A stretch of 64,000 nucleotides of DNA from MGBC124762 sp048201935 (GCA_048201935.1 DBFBGR010000019.1:1-64000); one strand, 5' to 3'. Shown: positions 7,561 to 18,796, numbered from the stretch's first letter. A program made the numbers and translations. Notes: generated from the letters alone by a model not told the origin.

Positions 7561-8759
7561 TTCGAGAAGTGAAACGGCAAAAGGAACCGCCCAAGCCCCG
7601 CAAACGCTCCAGCCGTCTGGCGCGGCTGCTTGCCTTTGTGCTCACCATCGCGCTGATCGTGGGCGCGATCTATTTGGTGGCCAACCGGGACCGGCTGAAT
7701 TTTGACGCGCTGAAGCGGTGGTTTACCTACCGCTCCCTGGCCCAGGACGACGACGGCAACGGCCAGCCCTTTTCCTACCAGGGAGGCGCGTCCCTGACCC
7801 TGGCCAACTGCGGCGGCGACCTGCTGGCAGTCTCCCAGACCGGCGCCAGGCTCTACTCCTCCGGCGGCACGGCCTACATTCAAGACACCTTTACCATGAC
7901 CAATCCCGTCTGCCAGGTCAGCGGCGACGCGGCGGTGGTCTACGACGCGGGGGGCTCCACCCTGCGGGTCTATCAAGACAGAGAACAGGTCTTTGACCTG
8001 AGCAGTACCGACGCCACCATCCTCGCCGCCCGTCTCAGCGACAACGGTCAGTTGTGCATCGTGTCCCGCTCCAGCGGCTTTAAGGGCGTGATCTCCGTCT
8101 ATGACGACGGTTTCCATCCGCTCATGGACCTGCAGCTCTCGTCGAGCTATGTGCTGGACGCGGTGGTATCGCCGGACGGGCGGTCCCTTCTGGCCGTCAC
8201 CGCCGGGCAGGAATCCCACCTCTTTTCCTGCACCCTGGCCCGGTACTCCTTCTCCGAGCTGAAGGAGCATCCCAAGGACCCCACGCCCACCCACACCTGG
8301 GCTCTGGGCAACCGTCTGCCTCTGGACCTGGTCTGGGACGGCGACGGTCTGCGGGTCCTCACCGAGTATGCCGCCCTGGGCGCGGACGCCTCGCTGGTCG
8401 AGCGTGGGGCCTGGGACTGGTCGGAGCGTTACTTAAAACGCTACTGCCTGCTGGGCGACGACACCTTCGCTGTGCTCACCGGCAAGTATCGCTCGGGCAG
8501 CCAGACCACTCTGGAGATCATAGACCCAGACGGCCAGGTCCGGGCCTCGGCAGACTTTTCTCTGCCCATCTTAGATCTGAGCGCCGCGGGCAAGTATGTG
8601 GGCGTGCTCACCGCCCGGGAGCTGAACATCTATACTCGAGACCTGGCCCTATACGCCACCATCGAGAATACCGACAGCGCTTCGCATCTCGCCATGCTGT
8701 CTGACGGCTCGGCCTATCTGGCCAACCAGGACACCGCGTGGCTGTATCTGCCTGATTGA
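7557..8759 (+). CDS. DUF5711-type membrane-anchored beta-propeller-like protein
   Basis: The 400-residue protein has a basic N-terminus (KRQKEPPKPRKRSSR), one transmembrane helix at about 22-44, and a long extracytoplasmic region of repeating beta-strand units such as SVYDDGFHPLMDLQL and VVSPDGRSLLAVTAG, typical of WD/PQQ-like propellers. I recall this architecture in Clostridia as DUF5711; no activity is established. It starts in the ATGA overlap with truA and is followed 19 bp later by the CvpA-like gene, so the ecf-truA transcript may continue through it. Confidence 0.7.
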   Translation: MIREVKRQKEPPKPRKRSSRLARLLAFVLTIALIVGAIYLVANRDRLNFDALKRWFTYRSLAQDDDGNGQPFSYQGGASLTLANCGGDLLAVSQTGARLYSSGGTAYIQDTFTMTNPVCQVSGDAAVVYDAGGSTLRVYQDREQVFDLSSTDATILAARLSDNGQLCIVSRSSGFKGVISVYDDGFHPLMDLQLSSSYVLDAVVSPDGRSLLAVTAGQESHLFSCTLARYSFSELKEHPKDPTPTHTWALGNRLPLDLVWDGDGLRVLTEYAALGADASLVERGAWDWSERYLKRYCLLGDDTFAVLTGKYRSGSQTTLEIIDPDGQVRASADFSLPILDLSAAGKYVGVLTARELNIYTRDLALYATIENTDSASHLAMLSDGSAYLANQDTAWLYLPD

Positions 8760-8778
8760 GGGCAAGGAGGAATATCAC

Positions 8779-9450
8779 ATGGAATTTTTGATCTATGACG
8801 GCATCGTGGTCGCCGTACTGGCTCTGTTCGTCTGGCTGGGCTGGCGCAAGGGTCTGATCCTCTCCCTGTGCGGTCTGGCCGCGTTGGTGGTGGCCTTCCT
8901 GGGCGCGGGCTTTGTGGCCGACACCTTTGACGCGCCTGTGGCCAAGGCCATGATCCCGGGCCTGGAGTCCATTCTGGACCAGCAGATTTCCCAGAAATAC
9001 GACGACCTGGGGGTCGAACGGGCAGTGGACGCCCTGCGCGGGGACAACGCCATCTTCAACTGGGCCGCCGACGCGGCGGAGGACGCTTTGGATGAGAGCC
9101 AGCTGGTCCACGACGTGACCACGGTGGTAAAGACCGCCGCCCAGGCGCTGGCCCAGCGCGTCGCCCACAGCCTGCTTTTCTCCATATCCTTCCTACTGAT
9201 CTATATCCTTCTTGTCCTAGTTCTCCACGCGTTAAATCTGGTGGCAAAGCTCCCAGTGCTCCACTTTTGCAACGACCTGGGCGGCGCCGCGATCGGTCTG
9301 GTCAAGGGCGTGATCATTGTCTTTGTGGCGGTGGGGGTGGCCTCCCTGCTCCTCAGTGCCTATCTGCCTGACACCCAGACTATGGAGCGCTCCTATATTT
9401 TCAAGTTCTTTGTGAAAAACAATATTATCCTCTCCCTTTTCGGTGGATAA
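8779..9450 (+). CDS. CvpA-family membrane protein
   Basis: The protein (223 residues) has an N-terminal helix LIYDGIVVAVLALFVWLGWRKG followed by a second hydrophobic stretch, a long soluble insert (residues about 55-130) and two further helices near 133-160 and 172-195. The YDGIVV...LGWRKGLI start is typical of CvpA/colicin V production family members found in many Firmicutes. An AAGGAGG ribosome site precedes the ATG. The function is poorly known; in some bacteria CvpA proteins affect envelope homeostasis. No terminator is apparent after it. Confidence 0.78.
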   Translation: MEFLIYDGIVVAVLALFVWLGWRKGLILSLCGLAALVVAFLGAGFVADTFDAPVAKAMIPGLESILDQQISQKYDDLGVERAVDALRGDNAIFNWAADAAEDALDESQLVHDVTTVVKTAAQALAQRVAHSLLFSISFLLIYILLVLVLHALNLVAKLPVLHFCNDLGGAAIGLVKGVIIVFVAVGVASLLLSAYLPDTQTMERSYIFKFFVKNNIILSLFGG

Positions 9451-9571
9451 GGGAACATTTTTGCCCACAAATTGGTCTGGCCGGATTAACAATATATTCA
9501 CAAATATGTGCTAAACTTGTCCCCAGTTATGAATCGGCCCGCCCGCTGGGGGCCAGAGAAGGAGAAACGCC

Positions 9572-11998
<2,427 letters not shown>

Positions 11999-12009
11999 GT
12001 ACAAAACAA

Positions 12010-12047
12010 AAGACGGATGCTTCCAGTCGGAAGCATCCGTCTTTTTT
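12010..12047. terminator. Bidirectional terminator between clpE and the GH4 gene
   Basis: Perfect 14-bp arms AGACGGATGCTTCC and GGAAGCATCCGTCT with a four-base loop and T6. The convergent clpE and GH4 genes share it; the GH4 stop codon lies in the right T run. Confidence 0.9.
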
Positions 12048-13449
12048 ACACCTTGTGAAAGTACTGCTCCAGCGGGAAAAAGTCGTCCAGGTATTCCCGG
12101 GTGTTGAAGCACATCTCTTGGAACAGCGCCATGGACTGCTCCATAGTCAGCGCCCCACACAGGGGCTGGTTGGCAAAGGCGGCGTATATCTTGTCTAGGT
12201 CCCGCTCCTTGATGCCCTCGTAAGTAGTGTCGATGTTCACGCAGCTACGGTACACCAGGTTGGCCACCGCTGTGGGCAAGGGCTTGGACACGATGGGCTT
12301 GACCTGGTCGTTGGAGAACACGCAGTTGGTCTCCACCACGCTGCCCAGGGGCATCTGGGGCATCTGGCCCTGGTTGGGCAGGTTGACGTTGGATACCATG
12401 GTCCCAAAGCCCATCAACGCCCGCATCAGGTCCACCGCGATCTCCGCCGACTTAACCACCGGAAATGGCTTTTTGCCCTCGGCCATCTCGATGGTCTCGG
12501 CCACAAGCTGGGCCTGCTGGGCCTCCCGGAAGTCCACGGTGGTCAGCCCAAACTGCCAATCCTTGACGGTCTCGGGGTCCTTGAGGTACCACGTCCCCGG
12601 CATGAACTCCGCCAGGTGCCGGTCCCCTGCCGCGGCCAATGCGCCATATTTGCGGTAAAGGTCCAGCTTGACCTTGTTGCCGTAGGCAAAGGGGTCTGTG
12701 CGAAAGGCGAAGCGGTCCTCGCCTTCCCGCTCATAATAGCCCTCTTCATAGAACCGGTCCATGAACTCAGGCAGCAGGGCCAGAAGGTCGATATCCTGAT
12801 ACTTGGCCTCGGTGATCCAGGTGAAGTGGTTCACGCCGCTGGCGTCGGTGTAGATCTGGTCCCGGTGGACGTGGATGCCCCGGGTCTCCTTGAGCACGCA
12901 GGTCAGGAACTCTTGGGTATGGAACACCTCGTGGCAGCAGCCAAAGGCTTTGATGCCGGGAAAAACATCGTAGAGGACCTTGGTGCAGACGCTCATGGGG
13001 TTGGTGAAGTTGATGACCCAGGCGTTGGGGCAGATGTCCCGGATACGCGCCGCGAAGGTCTCGTAGATGGGCACCGTCCGCATGGCCCGGAGCACGCCCC
13101 CGGGGCCCGCGGTGTCGCCTACGGACTGGTAGACGCCGTATTTTTCTGGGGTATGAACGTCGCTTCGCATCTCCCCAAAGGTCCCAGGCAGGATGGAGAT
13201 GACCACGAAGTCCGCCCCTTCCAGGGCGGGCTCCAGTCGGTCGTAGAGCTTGTAGTCGAATTTCGACCGGGTCCTGGGGTCCTGGTTGATGTAGCCGCCG
13301 ATCTTGGCGTTGCGCCGGGCGGCCTCCATGTCGATGTCGTAGAGCCCGATCTCCCCCGACAGGTCCTCCGCCAGGGCCAGGTCGGACATAAAGGTTCGGG
13401 CCCACTGCTTGGACCCGCCGCCAATATAGGCGATCTTGATACTTTTCAT
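12046..13449 (-). CDS. Glycoside hydrolase family 4 protein (probable alpha-galacturonidase/alpha-galactosidase type)
   Basis: GH4 enzymes cleave glycosides by an NAD+ and Mn2+-dependent redox-elimination mechanism in the cytosol. The 467 residues show the NAD-binding IAYIGGGSKQW at the N-terminus, VINFTNPMSV (about 145-154), the metal-binding Cys-His motif CCHEV at 171-175, and GVNHFTWI. Related motifs distinguish GH4 types; CHEV I recall from the LplD group acting on alpha-galacturonides, but I am not certain, and MelA-type alpha-galactosidase is possible. It ends at the shared terminator. No sugar transporter or regulator is adjacent, so the substrate source is unclear. Confidence 0.85.
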   Translation of the reverse strand: MKSIKIAYIGGGSKQWARTFMSDLALAEDLSGEIGLYDIDMEAARRNAKIGGYINQDPRTRSKFDYKLYDRLEPALEGADFVVISILPGTFGEMRSDVHTPEKYGVYQSVGDTAGPGGVLRAMRTVPIYETFAARIRDICPNAWVINFTNPMSVCTKVLYDVFPGIKAFGCCHEVFHTQEFLTCVLKETRGIHVHRDQIYTDASGVNHFTWITEAKYQDIDLLALLPEFMDRFYEEGYYEREGEDRFAFRTDPFAYGNKVKLDLYRKYGALAAAGDRHLAEFMPGTWYLKDPETVKDWQFGLTTVDFREAQQAQLVAETIEMAEGKKPFPVVKSAEIAVDLMRALMGFGTMVSNVNLPNQGQMPQMPLGSVVETNCVFSNDQVKPIVSKPLPTAVANLVYRSCVNIDTTYEGIKERDLDKIYAAFANQPLCGALTMEQSMALFQEMCFNTREYLDDFFPLEQYFHKV

Positions 13450-13484
13450 GCGCTATCCCCCAAGGATGGTCCTCTTGTCGTTTT

Positions 13485-14057
13485 TCAGAAACCGTGGCAT
13501 TCCTTCAAGTAGTCCTCCAAATCCGATGCGGCATCGGGTGGCAAAAACGCCAACGCCACATCATAGAACACGTCTTCCTCCTTGCAGGGAGTGCCGTTGA
13601 CTAAAAGCTCCTCATTCTCTCCACTCCACCACCACATGGCCACATCGAACAGCACTTTTCCCGTATCATCGCAAAGGGCGTAGTAAATACGGGTGTCCAG
13701 ACCCCCGTCCTTCCCGTCCAATGCTGCGATGGGCGTATCCAACATTTGCGCCAACAGGTCTTTGTGCTGGCTGAGTGTCTCCAAATCCACGGTAACGTGC
13801 ACATCGCTCCATCTCTTAAGGTCATTTACACTGACCGGAGCACGCGTCGACATCCGGGGGCTCATATAATATATCTCTAAGGTAACGTGTTCCAGGTTTT
13901 CCTCCAGCCATTCGCTGGTAATTGGCTCTTCCACCGCCGAGCTCGGAGCTTGCCATTCAATGGGGTCCTGAACCGGGATGTTTGGGTCGTTCACTTGCTC
14001 TGCCGGGCCAAAGCCTAGGTTGCACAGAAGCAATAACCAAATAAGAGCGCTTTTCAA
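13485..14057 (-). CDS. Putative exported protein of unknown function
   Basis: The 190-residue product begins with a short signal-like segment, MKSALIWLLLLCNLGFG, then an acidic, Pro-rich stretch and a soluble domain with several Trp residues (VAMWWWSGENEELL). No lipobox of the usual L-A/S-G-C type is present, although a Cys lies in the hydrophobic core. I do not recognise a family. Base composition is lower in GC than neighbours. It sits between the GH4 and nitroreductase genes on the same strand with short gaps. Confidence 0.6.
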   Translation of the reverse strand: MKSALIWLLLLCNLGFGPAEQVNDPNIPVQDPIEWQAPSSAVEEPITSEWLEENLEHVTLEIYYMSPRMSTRAPVSVNDLKRWSDVHVTVDLETLSQHKDLLAQMLDTPIAALDGKDGGLDTRIYYALCDDTGKVLFDVAMWWWSGENEELLVNGTPCKEEDVFYDVALAFLPPDAASDLEDYLKECHGF

Positions 14058-14090
14058 TGTCTTTCCCTCCTTGTATGGGCGCCCGCGCCT

Positions 14091-14609
14091 TTACACGTAG
14101 TACACCCAGCCGTCCTTGCGGGGCTTTTCGGCGGGGGTCATGTCGGCATAGCCCAGGGCCAGGTGGCCGATGCCCTCGTACTCGCCCTGAATACCCAGCG
14201 ACTTGAGCCACTCCTGCCAGCGGGGCAGCTCAAACTCCTCCCGGGCCCGGTGAATCCAGCAACTGCCCAACCCCAAGTCGTGGGCGGCCAGCATCATGTT
14301 GCCCAGCACCAGACTGCCATCGTAGACGTGGGTAAACATGGCCTTGTCGGCCAGCACCACCAGGACCACCGGCGCGCCGTAGAAGGGGTCAAAGTCCTCG
14401 CTCTGGCCCATCACCCGGGCGTTTTCCCGGGCCAGCTCGTCCCGGACGGCGGGGTCGGTCACCGCCACGATGATGGGAGATTGGGCGTTCTTGCCCGTGG
14501 CAGCCCAGGTGCCCGCCTCGATGACCTGGTCCACTAGGGTGCGGGGCGGCATATCGGGCTTGAATTTCTTCACGCTGCGGCGGCTTTTGATGGCCTCCAG
14601 GGTCTCCAT
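14091..14609 (-). CDS. Nitroreductase family protein
   Basis: The 172-residue flavoprotein belongs to the FMN-dependent nitroreductase fold. The N-terminal METLEAIKSRRSVKKFK is the classic FMN phosphate-binding RRSVR/K motif; later come AGTWAATGKNAQ (FMN), MMLAAHDLGLGSCWI (dimer/FMN) and HLALGYAD. It probably reduces nitro or quinone-like compounds with NAD(P)H; the natural substrate is unknown. It lies 34 bp after the small GMP synthase gene and may be cotranscribed. Confidence 0.88.
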   Translation of the reverse strand: METLEAIKSRRSVKKFKPDMPPRTLVDQVIEAGTWAATGKNAQSPIIVAVTDPAVRDELARENARVMGQSEDFDPFYGAPVVLVVLADKAMFTHVYDGSLVLGNMMLAAHDLGLGSCWIHRAREEFELPRWQEWLKSLGIQGEYEGIGHLALGYADMTPAEKPRKDGWVYYV

Positions 14610-14643
14610 AGCGATCCCTCCAAAAGCTTATTTCAGCATTGGC

Positions 14644-15627
14644 TTATTCCCACTCGATGGTGCCGGTGGGCTTGGGGGTCAGGTCGTAGAGGACGCGGTT
14701 GACGCCCTTGACCTCAGTAATGATGCGCTGGGTGATCTTGTGCAGGAGAGCGTAGGGAATTTCTTCAATGGTGGCGGCCATGGCGTCCTTGGTGTTGACG
14801 GCCCGAATGACAACGGGCCAGTCCCAGGACCGCGCGCCGTTGATGACGCCGGTGGACTTATAGTCGGGCACGATGGTGAAATACTGCCACACCTTGCCCT
14901 CCAGCCCGGCGGCGGCGAACTCCTCCCGGAGGATGGCGTCCGACTCCCGGACGGCCTCCAGCCGGTCCCGGGTGATGGCCCCGGTGCAGCGCACGCCCAG
15001 GCCGGGGCCGGGGAAGGGCTGGCGGAAGACCATATTATCGGGCAGACCAAGGGCCTTGCCCACCACACGGACCTCGTCCTTGTAGAGGAGCTTCACCGGC
15101 TCCACCAGCTCAAAATCCATGCCCTCAGGGAGACCGCCCACGTTGTGGTGGGCCTTCACGCCCTTGTCCGACTCGATGATGTCGGGATAGATGGTCCCCT
15201 GGGCCAGAAAGCGGATGCCCTCTTGCTTGGCGGCCTCCTCGGCGAAGACCTCGATGAACTCCTTGCCGATGATCTTGCGCTTGGTCTCAGGGTCGTCCAC
15301 CCCGGCCAGCTTGTCCAGGAAACGGTCCACGGCGTCCACATAGATGAGGTTGGCGTCCATCTCGTCCCGGAAGACCTTCACCACCTGCTCGGGCTCACCC
15401 TTGCGAAGCAGGCCGTGGTTCACGTGGACGCACACCAGCTGCTTGCCCACCGCCTTGATGAGCAGCGCGGCCACCACCGAAGAGTCCACGCCGCCGGACA
15501 GGGCCAGCAGGACCTTCTTGTCCCCGATCTGCTCTCGCATGGCCTGGACCTGCTGGTCGATAAATGCCTGGGCCAGCTCCGGGGTCTCGATGCGCTTCAT
15601 GCTGTCGGGTCGTTTGTTTTCTGCCAT
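14644..15627 (-). CDS. GMP synthase ATP-pyrophosphatase paralogue lacking the glutaminase domain
   Basis: The 327-residue protein covers only the C-terminal half of GuaA. The PP-loop SGGVDS is at 44-49; AGVDDPETKRKIIGKEFIEVF, HHNVGGLPE, the FPGPGLGVRC motif and the C-terminal NRVLYDLTPKPTGTIEWE are all intact, so it looks like an active XMP-amidating domain. The 43 residues before the PP-loop are a helical linker with no GATase remnants. Start at 15627 was chosen since GGAGG lies eight bases upstream; an earlier in-frame ATG overlaps that site. A complete guaA lies one gene upstream. Inferred: ammonia-dependent GMP synthase, or a subunit using a separate amidotransferase. Confidence 0.88.
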   Translation of the reverse strand: MAENKRPDSMKRIETPELAQAFIDQQVQAMREQIGDKKVLLALSGGVDSSVVAALLIKAVGKQLVCVHVNHGLLRKGEPEQVVKVFRDEMDANLIYVDAVDRFLDKLAGVDDPETKRKIIGKEFIEVFAEEAAKQEGIRFLAQGTIYPDIIESDKGVKAHHNVGGLPEGMDFELVEPVKLLYKDEVRVVGKALGLPDNMVFRQPFPGPGLGVRCTGAITRDRLEAVRESDAILREEFAAAGLEGKVWQYFTIVPDYKSTGVINGARSWDWPVVIRAVNTKDAMAATIEEIPYALLHKITQRIITEVKGVNRVLYDLTPKPTGTIEWE

Positions 15628-15645
15628 TTTTGATTCCTCCATTTT

Positions 15646-16158
15646 TTATATGTCGGTTCTAAGCAAGGAATAAAGCCTCATATCAATGACTTTTCCGTTT
15701 TTGACCGCATTGCTGCGCAAGATCCCCTCAAACTGAAACCCCGCTTTCTCCAACACACGGCACGACGCAGTGTTATGGGCAAAGGGTTCGGCGTAGATGC
15801 GGAGCATATCGCTGACTTCAAACACATGAGCGCAGGCCTGCTTGACGACCTGGGTCATGATCCCTCTGCCCCAATATTCCTCCGCGATATAATATCCTAG
15901 TTCGCCGGTCTGTCGATGGATATTCCCCTGACGAAAAATACCGATACTGCCAATGATCTTGTCGTCAGCGGTGATGGCAAAAGCAAAGGTCTCATTTTCA
16001 TCCGCCGCCAGCATGGCGGAGATGTAATCCTTACCATCCTGCTCCGTGTAGGGATAGGGCAAGCCATCCCGGAGGTTATCGAGAATTTTTTTGTTGGAGA
16101 GCGCCACCGCCAACGCGGGAGCATCCTCCAGTTTCCATTTCCTGATCCGGCAAACCAT
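15646..16158 (-). CDS. GNAT-family N-acetyltransferase (RimJ/RimL-like)
   Basis: The protein has 170 residues with the Acetyltransf_3 layout: acceptor-site start CRIRKWKLEDAPALA, strand GSIGIFRQG, ELGYYIAEEYWGRGIMTQVVK (acetyl-CoA pyrophosphate loop, here WGRGIMT), and AEPFAHNTASCRVLEKAGFQFEG, typical of RimJ/RimL-like ribosomal-protein or small-molecule acetylases. It lies between the two GMP synthase genes with gaps of 12 and 18 bp, so it is likely cotranscribed with them. AT-richer than its neighbours. Substrate unknown. Confidence 0.85.
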   Translation of the reverse strand: MVCRIRKWKLEDAPALAVALSNKKILDNLRDGLPYPYTEQDGKDYISAMLAADENETFAFAITADDKIIGSIGIFRQGNIHRQTGELGYYIAEEYWGRGIMTQVVKQACAHVFEVSDMLRIYAEPFAHNTASCRVLEKAGFQFEGILRSNAVKNGKVIDMRLYSLLRTDI

Positions 16159-16170
16159 AGCTGTCTCCCC

Positions 16171-17712
16171 TCACTCCCACTCCACGGTGGCGGGGGGCTT
16201 GCTGGTGATGTCGTAGACCACGCGGTTGACGGCGGGCACCTCGTTGACGATGCGGGTGCTGACCCGGTCCAGCAGCTCATAGGGGATGCGGGCCCAGTCG
16301 GCGGTCATGAAGTCGTCAGTGGTCACGGCCCGAAGGGCCAGAGTGTAGTCGTAGGTCCGGCCATCACCCATCACGCCCACCGAGCGCATATTGGTGAGCA
16401 CGGCAAAATACTGGCTGAGCCGCTGGTCCTCCCCCGCCCGGGCCAGCTCGTCACGGAAGATGAAGTCGGCCAGACGCAAAGCGTCCAGCTTATCCTTTGT
16501 GATGTCGCCAATGACCCGGATGGCAAGGCCGGGGCCCGGGAAGGGCTGGCGCATGACCAGGTATTCCGGCAGGCCCAGCTCCCGGCCAAGCTGCCGGACC
16601 TCGTCCTTGAAGAGCAGCCGCAGAGGCTCGATGATCTCCTTGAAGTCCACATAGTCGGGCAGACCGCCCACGTTGTGGTGGCTTTTGATGACGGCGGCGT
16701 CACCCAGGCCGGACTCGATCACATCGGGATAGATGGTGCCCTGGACCAGGAAATCCACCTGACCCAGCTTCTTGGCCTCCTGCTCGAAGACCCGGATGAA
16801 CTCCTCGCCGATGATCTTCCGCTTGGTCTCGGGGTCGCTCACCCCGGCCAGCTTGGACAAGAATAGCTCTTCAGCGTTGACCCGGATGAAGTTGATATCC
16901 CACTGGGCAAAGGCCCGCTCCACCTCGTCGCCCTCGTCCAGGCGCATCAGGCCGTGGTCCACAAAGACGCAGGTGAGCTGACTGCCCACCGCCTCGGCCA
17001 GCAGCGCGGCGGCCACGGAGGAATCCACCCCGCCGGAGAGAGCCAGCAGGACCTTGCCTGCGCCCACCTTCTCCCGCACAGCCTGGATAGCGGTCTCCTT
17101 ATAGTCGCCCATGCTCCAGTCCCCCACCGCGCCGCAGACCTCGTAGAGGAAATTGCGGAGCATAGCAAGGCCGTTTTCCGTGTGGTTGACCTCGGGGTGG
17201 AACTGCACACCGTAGAACTTGCGCTTCTCGTCGGCAATGGCCACATTGGGACAGGCCGCCGAATGGGCCACCAGGGCAAAGCCCTCCGGCACCCGGGCCA
17301 TATAGTCCCCATGGCTCATCCAGGAAACGCCCTCTTTGGGCAGGCCCTTAAAAAGCGTACAGGTCGTGTCATAAAAGGTCTCGGTCTTGCCGTACTCCCG
17401 GGCGCTGTCGGCCTGGGCGGCGGTGACCTCTCCGCCCAGGGTGTGAGCCATGAGCTGGCAGCCGTAGCAAATACCCAAAACAGGCAGACCCAGCTCAAAG
17501 ATAGCTGGGTCCACCTGGGGGGAATTCTCCTCGTAGACGCTGCCTGGCCCGCCGGTAAAGATGATACCGATGAGGTCCATAGCCTTGAGCTCGGCTAAGG
17601 GCGTTTTGTAACTCTTGACCTCGCAGTATACGCCGCACTCCCGGACCCGCCGGGCGATGAGCTGATTATACTGTCCGCCGAAATCCAACACGATCACTGT
17701 CTGATGGCCCAT
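16171..17712 (-). CDS. guaA: GMP synthase (glutamine-hydrolysing)
   Basis: This cytosolic enzyme converts XMP to GMP using glutamine and ATP, the last step of guanine nucleotide synthesis. The 513 residues hold an N-terminal class I GATase with catalytic Cys82 (GICYGCQ), His172 and Glu174 (FHPEVNHTENG), then the ATP-PPase with SGGVDS at 226-231 and the FPGPGLAIRV and dimerisation C-terminus ending TVEWE. The ATG at 17712 is eight bases after AAGGAAG and starts the family alignment. Upstream, 28 bp away, is a zinc-ribbon gene; downstream are the acetyltransferase and the GATase-less paralogue. Confidence 0.97.
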   Translation of the reverse strand: MGHQTVIVLDFGGQYNQLIARRVRECGVYCEVKSYKTPLAELKAMDLIGIIFTGGPGSVYEENSPQVDPAIFELGLPVLGICYGCQLMAHTLGGEVTAAQADSAREYGKTETFYDTTCTLFKGLPKEGVSWMSHGDYMARVPEGFALVAHSAACPNVAIADEKRKFYGVQFHPEVNHTENGLAMLRNFLYEVCGAVGDWSMGDYKETAIQAVREKVGAGKVLLALSGGVDSSVAAALLAEAVGSQLTCVFVDHGLMRLDEGDEVERAFAQWDINFIRVNAEELFLSKLAGVSDPETKRKIIGEEFIRVFEQEAKKLGQVDFLVQGTIYPDVIESGLGDAAVIKSHHNVGGLPDYVDFKEIIEPLRLLFKDEVRQLGRELGLPEYLVMRQPFPGPGLAIRVIGDITKDKLDALRLADFIFRDELARAGEDQRLSQYFAVLTNMRSVGVMGDGRTYDYTLALRAVTTDDFMTADWARIPYELLDRVSTRIVNEVPAVNRVVYDITSKPPATVEWE

Positions 17713-17740
17713 CTGCCACACTTCCTTGTCTTTTGCTCGC

Positions 17741-18175
17741 TTAATGGTGGATATCCCGAATGACCCGCCGCCCATTCAGCTCTCCCGGCAACTGGGGCCG
17801 GGGCGGGTCTGAGGGCTCCTGGACGGTCTGGTATACAAAGTCGTCCAGCTCGCCCTTGTCAAAATAGAGCTGCTCCTCGATCTTCTCCTCTCCCCGCACA
17901 GGCAAAAACACGCATACCTTTACCGCCGTAAAGCCGCAGTAAGGGCAGCGGTACAGAATCAGCCCACAGGCGTACATCCCGGCAGGGATATCGCTTTTTC
18001 GGCCCACGGGGGTCAGGTGGGTCTTGTAATACGCCGGGTCAGTATGGCTCACATAGTGGCCCACCAACTGCTCGGGCATGGCATAGAGCTGCTTGCGCCG
18101 CGCATCCATCACCCGCGTACACTGCCCGCACCAGTCGTCGTGGAATTTCCCCCGAAAACGGCGAAAAAGCTCCAT
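17741..18175 (-). CDS. Uncharacterised protein with two CxxC knuckles
   Basis: I do not recognise this 144-residue soluble protein. It has C16-x2-C19 (WCGQC) and C77-x2-C80 (CPYCG) pairs, with a further Cys at 70, suggesting one zinc ribbon formed across about 60 residues. The C-terminal third is acidic then Pro-rich. Its ATG directly follows the TAA of the upstream membrane protein gene (TAAATG), a strong sign of coupling, and guaA begins 28 bp later. The function may relate to the two membrane proteins encoded before it. Confidence 0.6.
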   Translation of the reverse strand: MELFRRFRGKFHDDWCGQCTRVMDARRKQLYAMPEQLVGHYVSHTDPAYYKTHLTPVGRKSDIPAGMYACGLILYRCPYCGFTAVKVCVFLPVRGEEKIEEQLYFDKGELDDFVYQTVQEPSDPPRPQLPGELNGRRVIRDIHH

Positions 18176-18763
18176 TTACTTTGCCTGCTGGGCCCCGGCG
18201 GCGGTGAGGGCCTCCACCATAACGTCGGCCTTGGAGATGCCGGTGAGGATGTAATCGCTGTCCATGCGCCAGCGCTTGTTGGAGGAGAAGGTGTTGACCC
18301 GGATCTTGGCGTCCTCCACCCGGAAGACAAAGCTCACCCGGCTGCTCCCTTCCAAAAAGCCCGCGCCGCCCCGGCCATCGTCTACGCGCAGCTCACTGAT
18401 GGCGCTGGCGGGACGGACATAGGCCCTCTTGGGGTTCCAGCGAAAGACCAGAGCGATCTGCCCATGGTCCAGGTCCACCGCCAGGGTACAGCCGTCGGCG
18501 TTGAAGATGTGGCTGGGCGAAAAGCCGCCGTCACGCAGAGCCGCCAGGGTCTTTTCCCGGCGCATTTCATAGAGCTTGCGGCCCAGGTAGGCCCACCACA
18601 AGGCGAAAAAGCCCACGCCCAGGATGGACAGCACCAGCCCCACCTGCTCGGGCACGTAGTCATAGAGCAAAACGCCCAGTGCCACCGTGGCGATCACCAC
18701 CACAAAGGGCAACAGGATGTTCACCAGCGTATAAACAGGGTCGATCTTCTTCATCTTTTCCAT
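18176..18763 (-). CDS. Uncharacterised two-helix membrane protein
   Basis: The protein has 195 residues with two adjacent hydrophobic helices (about 11-33 and 40-60, LVNILLPFVVVIATVALGV and VGLVLSILGVGFFALWWAY) and a C-terminal soluble domain of about 130 residues rich in beta-strand patterns. The arrangement recalls bacterial PH-like/YcxB-type proteins, but no diagnostic motif was found. The GAGGTC ribosome site precedes the ATG. It abuts the zinc-ribbon gene downstream and lies 33 bp after another membrane protein gene. Confidence 0.6.
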   Translation of the reverse strand: MEKMKKIDPVYTLVNILLPFVVVIATVALGVLLYDYVPEQVGLVLSILGVGFFALWWAYLGRKLYEMRREKTLAALRDGGFSPSHIFNADGCTLAVDLDHGQIALVFRWNPKRAYVRPASAISELRVDDGRGGAGFLEGSSRVSFVFRVEDAKIRVNTFSSNKRWRMDSDYILTGISKADVMVEALTAAGAQQAK

Positions 18764-18796
18764 GATAATGACCTCACTTCTCTTGCGTTTTCTCTT

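Noticed and set aside
9451..9571. A CtsR or CIRCE operator before clpE
   Set aside because: No GGTCAAA repeats and no TTAGCACTC inverted repeat are present; only AT-rich sequence with a poor promoter-like match.
14644..15627. The short GMP synthase as a pseudogene fragment of guaA
   Set aside because: It has its own ribosome site and start, keeps all PP-loop and C-terminal motifs, and is diverged from the neighbour, so it looks like a working gene.
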